From Spirochaetales bacterium Spiro_10 (GTDB lineage: Bacteria > Spirochaetota > Spirochaetia > Treponematales > Treponemataceae), in the NCBI GenBank assembly GCA_001604405.1, contig LVBL01000025.1:20469-78465 (forward strand): DNA of 57,997 nucleotides. The letters run 5' to 3'. Below the pieces are notes generated by a model, which made no database searches, was not told the origin of the DNA, and saw only the letters and a list, made by a program, of their open reading frames with translations. The position numbers and the translations under genes are program-made. Shown piece by piece: positions 52,274-57,997 of this stretch; positions within the stretch are counted from its first letter, which is position 1, and every line of letters starts with the position of its first letter.

Positions 52274-53583
52274 GGCCGGTCCTCCCCGGACGCGATGCGG
52301 ATCTCGTCGATCCTGTGTCCGGTAGTCGAGATGACGGTGAACGAGTATCCCTGCTCGCGATGACGGTAGCCGACCCTCGGGATGTCGCCCGAGCGTTCCA
52401 TGAGGTAGCCGGCTATCGTGTCGTAATGCCGTGACTCGAGCGTTATGCCAAGACGCCGCGCGACCTCGTCGATTCTCGCCGATCCCTCCAGGAAGAGTTC
52501 AGTCGGGGCGTCCTGCCCGGCCGTGTCCGCGGATGGCGTTCCGGCGGAGGTCTCCCCGTCGGCGCCCTGTTCCGGCGCGTCGTATTCGTCGCGGATGCTC
52601 CCGAAGAACTCCTCGAAGATGTTTTCGATGGCGACCAGTCCAGCCGTGCCGCCGAACTCGTCGATGACGATGGCGCAGTTGCTGTTCCGCTCGTGCAGGA
52701 GGCGTTGCAGGGAAGGTATCCTGCTGGACTCGAAGACGAACGGCGCCGGACGCATGAAGTCGCGCGCGGCGAAACCCGCGGACTCGGGTCCCGCGAGGAA
52801 GACGTCCTTGACGTGCACGATGCCGCGGATGTCGTCTATGCTCTCGCCGAACACGGGGAAGCGCGAAAAGCCGGTTTCCCGCGAGGTGTCGAGTATCTCC
52901 CTCCTGGTCGCGTCGAGCGGGAGCGAGACGATGCGCGGTCTCGGGGTCATGATGTCCCGGGCGCTCAGGTCGTTAGAGTCGAGGATGCCCTCCATCATGC
53001 GGCCGCCGCCCTCGGCGAGCACGCCTTCCTCCTCCCCGACCTCGATGAGCGCTCGAAGGTCGTCCTCGGTTACCCCGCCGCGCGCATCGCGCGCCTTTCC
53101 GCCCGTGATCCGCCCGAGCGCGAAGGTGAGGCCGCCGAGGACGGCCACGACGGGCGTCGCGAGGGCGACGAACGCGGCCGCCGGCCCCGAGAGCGCGAGG
53201 GCGGCACGTTCGGGCCGCGAGAGCGCCGCGGTTTTCGGGATTATCTCCCCGAAGGTAAGTATCGCCACGCTCGCCGCGACGGTCGCGATTCCGACGCCGG
53301 CGACGCCCGCGGCGGAGACCGCGAGGGAGGTCGCGACGGAGGAAAGGGCCACGTTGACGACGTTGTTGCCGACGAGGATCGAGTTGAGGAACCGGCCCTT
53401 GCGCGCCAGGAGCGACTCGACCCGGCGCGCGCGCCTGTTCCCCTTCTCTCGGAGATAGCGGAGATGCAGGCGGCTGGCGGAGAGGAAAGCCGACTCGGTT
53501 GAAGAGAAAAACGCCGAGGCGACGAGCAGTGCCGTGAAGGCGAGGGCGTACAGGAGGCAGGACGGGGGGTGGGCTGGTTCCAT
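52270..53583 (-). CDS. CNNM/HlyC-CorC family transport protein (paralogue 1)
   Basis: A 437-residue protein with the same DUF21-CBS-CBS-CorC order as the next gene: FFSSTESAFLSASR, LVGNNVVNVALS and FGEIIPKTAA in the membrane domain; ARDIMTPRPRI, FSRFPVFGE and VIDEFGGTAGLVAIENI in the CBS pair; SRHYDTIAGYLMERSG in the C-terminal domain. A 25-residue acidic, Ala/Thr-rich insert lies before the CorC domain. It is the first gene of the operon with a promoter just upstream and no ribosome binding site. The tandem pair suggests two half-transporters that may form a heterodimer. Confidence 0.92.
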   Translation of the reverse strand: MEPAHPPSCLLYALAFTALLVASAFFSSTESAFLSASRLHLRYLREKGNRRARRVESLLARKGRFLNSILVGNNVVNVALSSVATSLAVSAAGVAGVGIATVAASVAILTFGEIIPKTAALSRPERAALALSGPAAAFVALATPVVAVLGGLTFALGRITGGKARDARGGVTEDDLRALIEVGEEEGVLAEGGGRMMEGILDSNDLSARDIMTPRPRIVSLPLDATRREILDTSRETGFSRFPVFGESIDDIRGIVHVKDVFLAGPESAGFAARDFMRPAPFVFESSRIPSLQRLLHERNSNCAIVIDEFGGTAGLVAIENIFEEFFGSIRDEYDAPEQGADGETSAGTPSADTAGQDAPTELFLEGSARIDEVARRLGITLESRHYDTIAGYLMERSGDIPRVGYRHREQGYSFTVISTTGHRIDEIRIASGEDRP

Positions 53584-53595
53584 CGTTTGAGGAAA

Positions 53596-53624
53596 AGGAT
53601 ACCCCGCGCCCGATCCGCCGTCAA
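53596..53624 (-). promoter_or_regulatory. Promoter of the CNNM-RCK-chemoreceptor operon
   Basis: TTGACG, 17 bases and TATCCT on the minus strand, 12 bases before the ATG at 53583. A leader of about six bases is expected. Confidence 0.65.
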
Positions 53625-53649
53625 GGCAGGTCCGGCGCGGGCAGGCTGC

Positions 53650-54561
53650 CTATTCCTTGAGCATCGCCCGAACCTGCTCGAGCGTGGACTTGATGTTCGC
53701 GGCTCCAGGGCCGTCCGGATCGGTCGCTATGGCCTTCTCGAGCCAGGAGACGATCAGCGCGTTGTCGACCGTCTCGGACATGGCGTACATGTACGCGCCC
53801 ATGTACCAGGCTTCCTGTTCCTGCGCGGGGGTGAGCCCCCCGGCTTCGGCAAGCGAGAAGAACCGCTGGCCCGCCTCGGTCACCTTGCCTCCCTGAAAGA
53901 GGCCCACGGCGTCGAGGTAGGTCAGCTGAAGGAGGTATTTCCCCTTGAGTCCCGCGCTGCCGTCGGCGTCGAGCGACGGGATCTCCCGGATCATCTCGCC
54001 GTATTTCTCGCGCTGGCCGGGGGCCAGGGCCTCGAGGAAGGCGTCGAGGCTTTTCGCGCGCTCGACTCCCTTCGAGGAATCCGCCTTCTTGCGCAGGGAC
54101 GCGAGCTTCTTGCCGTTCTCGAGATGGGCGTCCGCGACGGTATAGAAGGCCTCCGGGCCCGCGAGCGATGGGTCGAGCTGCACGTTCGCGTACACGTCAC
54201 CGAGGTGGGTGAGGAGGATGAGGGCAGGAATGCCCGTCACGCCGAGCGCCTCGGCCGCCTTGTAGTTGCGCTCGGAGAGCGCCTGGTCCACCGCGGAATC
54301 GTCCTCGAGTATGTCGATGTTGCACAACACGTACTTCGATGTTCCGGTCTTGAAGAACTCCTCGTTGAACACGTTGGCGGAGAGCGTCTTGCTTTCCTCG
54401 TTCCAGTCGGAGCCGGTCAGCACGACGAGCAGGGGCTTCTTCGTCTTGGCGGAGGCCGCGGTGGCCTCGTCTATGTCGGTGATCCACGCGGTTTGCGGCT
54501 TGGCGCAAGAGGCGAGGGCGAGGATCGCGAGAGAGACGGAAAGCGCGAATATCCTTTTCAT
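53650..54561 (-). CDS. Thioredoxin-fold lipoprotein lacking the CxxC motif
   Basis: A 303-residue lipoprotein. The signal peptide MKRIFALSVSLAILALASC ends in a good lipobox with Cys19 or 20. The N-terminal domain (about 25-150) follows the thioredoxin_7 pattern: KKPLLVVLTGSDWNEESKTL, where active members have a WCxxC motif, then VTGIPALILLT with the cis-Pro loop. Both active-site cysteines are missing, so it is probably a binding or chaperone-like protein, not a redox enzyme. The C-terminal helical part (LTPAQEQEAWYMGAYMYA and after) looks TPR-like. It lies eight bases behind purL and may be cotranscribed. The start at 54561 is chosen for the signal peptide. Confidence 0.75.
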   Translation of the reverse strand: MKRIFALSVSLAILALASCAKPQTAWITDIDEATAASAKTKKPLLVVLTGSDWNEESKTLSANVFNEEFFKTGTSKYVLCNIDILEDDSAVDQALSERNYKAAEALGVTGIPALILLTHLGDVYANVQLDPSLAGPEAFYTVADAHLENGKKLASLRKKADSSKGVERAKSLDAFLEALAPGQREKYGEMIREIPSLDADGSAGLKGKYLLQLTYLDAVGLFQGGKVTEAGQRFFSLAEAGGLTPAQEQEAWYMGAYMYAMSETVDNALIVSWLEKAIATDPDGPGAANIKSTLEQVRAMLKE

Positions 54562-54569
54562 GAAAACTC

Positions 54570-57500
54570 CTATTCGAAATATTTGACGCCGGCGGCGAAG
54601 ACGTTTTGGCACGTATCGCCGGGCATGTTTTTATAGAGCGAGCCTGTTTTCCCCCCGGGCCCCGAGTCGATGGGCCGCTCGCTGTGGCCCATCTTTCCGA
54701 GGATGCGGCCGGTCGGGTCGGTGAGGCCCTCGATCGCGAACATCGAACCGTTGGGGTTGTCCGGTTCCGTCATGGTGACCCTGCCCTCGGCGTCGACGTA
54801 CTGCGAGAATACGCGGCCTTCGGCGAACAGCTCCCTCGCGAGGGCCTCGTCGACCACGAGGCGGCCCTCCCCGTGGGATACGGGCACGGTGTGGACGGCG
54901 CCGGGCTCGAAGAGCGAGGCCCAGGGAGAGACCGTCGAGGCTATTCGCGTCCTCGCGAAGCGGGATACGTGCCGGCCGACCGTGTTGTAGGTCAGGGTCG
55001 GCATCCCGGGCGACGGGGGCACTATCGTGCCGAAGGGAACGAGCCCGACCTTCACGAGGGCCTGGAAGCCGTTGCAGATGCCGAGCACGAGTCCCTTCCT
55101 GCTTTCGACGAGCGACATGATCGCGTCGGAGACGCGGGATTCGCGGAGGACGTTCGCGATGAACTTGCCCGAGCCGTCCGGCTCGTCGCCGGCGGAGAAA
55201 CCGCCCGAGAGCGCCAGGATCTCCGCGCCGTCGATCGCGCGCGCGAGCTCCTCAATCGACTCGGCGAGGTCCCTCGCCGTGCGGTTGCGGAGGACGAGGA
55301 TGCGCGGTTCGGCGCCCGCGAGACGGAAGGCGCGCGCCATGTCGTACTCGCAGTTCGTCCCGGGAAATACGGGGACGGCGACGCGCGGTTTCGCTCCGGG
55401 TTTCGCGGCGCGCGCCGCGGGTCCTTTGGACGCCGTCGAAGGCGCGCCTGGCGCCGCGTCGGGTTTTTTCGGTGCCGCGCGGGCCCATTCGGGAAGCGTC
55501 GGCGGGAGGTCCCCCGACACGGGGGGGAAGACGCGCGCGAGCGTCCGTTCCCAGGCGAGTTGGGCCTGGTCGAGCGGGACGCGGACATTGCCGACGAGGA
55601 TCGCGGGCTCGGCGGACGTCTCGCCGATAACCGTCCAGTGGGCGGGAAGGTCGCGCGCGGCGGCGGCCGGCATCTCGAGGATGACCGAGCCGTGAAGCGG
55701 CGCAAAAAGGACCGTCTCGAGGGCGTTCGCGGCGCCTTCCGCGAACGGGGAGGGGACCGGAACGGAGGCGAGCGCGGACTCGTCGAGCCGCGCGCCCACG
55801 CGGTTGCCGAAGGCCATCTTGCAGAGCGCGGCCGCGATGCCGCCCGCGCCGACGGGATACGCGGCGCGCACGAGCGCCGGATCGCGCGCGGAGACGGCGC
55901 GGAGGGCGCGGGCGCCCGAGAGGAAGGCCTTCCAGTCGGGCGTGCCGTCCGCCTTCCAGGGCGCGCGCGCGAGCACGAGGGCGTGGCCCGCCCCCTTGAG
56001 GGAGCCGGAGCGCACGCACGCCTCGTCGGCCGTGGTTACCGCGAAGGAAACGAGGGTCGGCGGGACGGATAGTTCGTGGAACGTGCCGGACATGCTGTCC
56101 TTGCCGCCGATCGCGGGCGTGCCGCACGCGATCTGCGCCGTGAGCGCGCCGAGGAGGGCCGCCGCGGGCTTGCCCCAGCTTTCGGGACCCGTCGCGCGCT
56201 CGAAGTATTCCTGGAACGTCAGGCGCGCCCTTTCGGGATCGCCGCCGAGCGCCAGTATTTTGGCGAGCGACTCGAGGACCGCGTACTGCGCCCCGTGGAA
56301 GGGGCTCCAGACCGAGGCGCGCGGGTCGTAGCCCATCGTCATGAGGCTCGCCGTCGTCGTCTCCTTGCCGGGGCCGACGGGTATGCGCGCGGCCATGCCG
56401 GCCTCGGGGGTCGACTGCCACGCTCCTCCCATCGGGAAGAGGATCGAGGAGGAGCCGATGGACCCGTCGAAGCGTTCCGAAAGACCGCGCTGCGAGGCGA
56501 CGGCGAGGTCTGCGAGCGTCGAGTACCACTTCTCCGCGCCCGTCGCGTCGGGCTTCCCCGTTTCCCAGCGCCATCGCCCCTCGGGAGCCCGGACCCGGGC
56601 GGAGGCCGAGCGGGTCGCGCCGGCCGTGTCGAGAAAGGCCCGGTCGATGTCGACGATCTTCGCGCCGCGCCATCTCATGACGAGGCGGTTGTCGGAGGTG
56701 ACGCGGGCGATGACCGCGGCGTTGAGGTTCTCCGCGTTGGCGGCGGCGATGAAGGCCTTCGCGTCCCTCTCGCGCACGACGACCGCCATGCGTTCCTGCG
56801 ACTCGGAGATCGCGAGCTCGGTTCCGTTGAGCCCCTCGTATTTTTTCGGCACAGCGTCGAGGTCGATGTCGAGGCCAGGCGAGAGCTCGCCGACCGCGAC
56901 GGCCACGCCGCCCGCGCCGAAGTCGTTGCATCTCCTGATGAGGCGCGTCACCCCGGGGTCGCGGAAGAGCCGCTGTATCTTGCGCTCCTCGACGGCGTTG
57001 CCCTTCTGCACCTCGGCGCCGGCCGTGTTGACCGATTCTTCCGTGTGGGCCTTCGAAGACCCCGTCGCGCCGCCGATCCCGTCGCGTCCCGTTCCGCCGC
57101 CGACCATGATGACGACGTCGCCGGCCTCGGGTTCCTCGCGCACGACCGAACTGACCGGCGTCGCGGCGATGACCGCGCCGAGTTCCATGCGCTTGGCGAG
57201 AAAGCCGGGATCGTAATACTCGACGACCTGGCCGGTCGCGAGCCCGATCTGGTTGCCGTAGGCGCTGAAGCCGGCGGCCGCCTCGCGGGTGAGCTTGATC
57301 TGGGGGAGCTTGCCGGGTATGGTGTCGCCGATCGGGGCGGTCGGGTCTCCCGCGCCGGTTACGCGAAGCGACTGGTAGACCCAGGCGCGGCCGGACAGGG
57401 GATCGCGAATCGCCCCGCCGATGCAGGTCGCGGCCCCGCCGAAGGGCTCGATCTCGGTCGGGTGGTTGTGCGTCTCGTTCTTGAACATGAGAAGCCATTT

Positions 57501-57997
57501 CTCGGTTCCGGCGGGTTTGCCGGCGTCGTCCGTGACCGCGACGTCGATGAAGACCGAGCAGGCGTTGATCTCGGCGGACTCCTCCAGGTCGGGAAGAAGG
57601 CCGCGCTTCTTGAGCGCCTTGGCGCCGATGCAGGCCATGTCCATGAGGGTGACGGGTTTTTTCGCGGGTTCGCCGTTCTTCGGCTCCGCGCGGTCGCCGT
57701 AGATCTCGAGCCGGAGTCCCGAGTAGGCCTCGAGCGCCTCGCGGACCGCGGCCGCGTGAGGGCCGTCCTCGACGTCGATGCCCGAAAGGACCGTGTTGAA
57801 GGTCGTGTGCCGGCAATGGTCGGACCAGTAGGTGTCGAGGACGCGGATCTCGGTTTCGGTCGGGTCGCGGCCTTCCTGCTTGAACCATGTTTGCAGAAAG
57901 CGGATGTCCGCGTCGTCCATGGCGAGTCCCGCGGATGCGCGGTACGCGGACAGCGCGGCACCGTCCATGGAGACGAATCCCGTCACGGTCGGGACGG
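54570..57997 (-). CDS. purL: Phosphoribosylformylglycinamidine synthase, N-terminus cut by window edge
   Basis: PurL makes FGAM from FGAR, glutamine and ATP in purine synthesis. About 1142 codons are visible and the frame is open to the window end, so roughly the first one or two hundred residues are missing. The sequence shows TYWSDHCRHTTFNT, GGAATCIGGAIRDP, GGGTGRDGIGGATGSS and NDFGAGGVAVAVGE in the synthase part. The C-terminal glutaminase domain has GICNGFQALV with the nucleophilic Cys, SHGEGRLVV and MGHSERP. An unusual Ala/Pro/Lys-rich linker of about 30 residues joins the two parts (PKKPDAAPGAPSTASKG). It is the long fused type of enzyme. Confidence 0.96.
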   Translation of the reverse strand, partial: VPTVTGFVSMDGAALSAYRASAGLAMDDADIRFLQTWFKQEGRDPTETEIRVLDTYWSDHCRHTTFNTVLSGIDVEDGPHAAAVREALEAYSGLRLEIYGDRAEPKNGEPAKKPVTLMDMACIGAKALKKRGLLPDLEESAEINACSVFIDVAVTDDAGKPAGTEKWLLMFKNETHNHPTEIEPFGGAATCIGGAIRDPLSGRAWVYQSLRVTGAGDPTAPIGDTIPGKLPQIKLTREAAAGFSAYGNQIGLATGQVVEYYDPGFLAKRMELGAVIAATPVSSVVREEPEAGDVVIMVGGGTGRDGIGGATGSSKAHTEESVNTAGAEVQKGNAVEERKIQRLFRDPGVTRLIRRCNDFGAGGVAVAVGELSPGLDIDLDAVPKKYEGLNGTELAISESQERMAVVVRERDAKAFIAAANAENLNAAVIARVTSDNRLVMRWRGAKIVDIDRAFLDTAGATRSASARVRAPEGRWRWETGKPDATGAEKWYSTLADLAVASQRGLSERFDGSIGSSSILFPMGGAWQSTPEAGMAARIPVGPGKETTTASLMTMGYDPRASVWSPFHGAQYAVLESLAKILALGGDPERARLTFQEYFERATGPESWGKPAAALLGALTAQIACGTPAIGGKDSMSGTFHELSVPPTLVSFAVTTADEACVRSGSLKGAGHALVLARAPWKADGTPDWKAFLSGARALRAVSARDPALVRAAYPVGAGGIAAALCKMAFGNRVGARLDESALASVPVPSPFAEGAANALETVLFAPLHGSVILEMPAAAARDLPAHWTVIGETSAEPAILVGNVRVPLDQAQLAWERTLARVFPPVSGDLPPTLPEWARAAPKKPDAAPGAPSTASKGPAARAAKPGAKPRVAVPVFPGTNCEYDMARAFRLAGAEPRILVLRNRTARDLAESIEELARAIDGAEILALSGGFSAGDEPDGSGKFIANVLRESRVSDAIMSLVESRKGLVLGICNGFQALVKVGLVPFGTIVPPSPGMPTLTYNTVGRHVSRFARTRIASTVSPWASLFEPGAVHTVPVSHGEGRLVVDEALARELFAEGRVFSQYVDAEGRVTMTEPDNPNGSMFAIEGLTDPTGRILGKMGHSERPIDSGPGGKTGSLYKNMPGDTCQNVFAAGVKYFE

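Overview
The window is GC-rich chromosomal DNA with tightly packed, often overlapping genes. It suggests a spirochaete, probably a high-GC relative of Treponema. The evidence is a very large Ig-like surface protein and lipoprotein pair with a relaxed spirochaetal lipobox, a bacterial XPB (ERCC3)-type helicase with its partner, the cellobiose phosphorylase genes, and the general protein character. No rRNA, tRNA, insertion sequence, phage gene or CRISPR array was seen, and no gene-free stretch exceeds 300 bases. The assignment to genus is inference.

Left part (1-3400): the start of a PrsW-like membrane protease, a ROK regulator overlapping an MFS sugar-type transporter, and a short-chain dehydrogenase. 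Positions 3446-18188 hold one transcription unit of two giant genes: a 1712-residue Ig-like repeat protein that seems to end in a small outer-membrane barrel, then a 3154-residue Ig-like repeat lipoprotein with a C-terminal propeller-like region, closed by a strong terminator.

Middle (18200-36400): a membrane-anchored solute-binding-like protein, purU, a candidate small RNA, a YkuI-like EAL protein, then a cytoplasmic hybrid histidine kinase translationally coupled to mtnN and luxS (AI-2 synthesis). After these come an aldehyde dehydrogenase and M29 aminopeptidase pair, an rsmE operon with a HEYAH protein and two exported proteins, and the XPB helicase with its partner.

Right part (36400-57997): nagB, a cellobiose phosphorylase, a GtrA-GtrB locus with two paralogous membrane glycosyltransferases, a second GH94 phosphorylase, then a leftward operon of two CNNM/CorC-type proteins, a CASTOR/POLLUX-type RCK protein and a chemoreceptor. 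A thioredoxin-fold lipoprotein and most of purL end the window.

Two regulatory patterns stand out. First, many lead genes without a Shine-Dalgarno sequence have a good -10 box only 6-8 (sometimes 11-12) bases before the ATG, which predicts leaderless or nearly leaderless mRNAs. Second, both GH94 genes share a GTTAGTT-N7-TCAA site at the predicted transcription start, which suggests one common regulator of beta-glucoside use.
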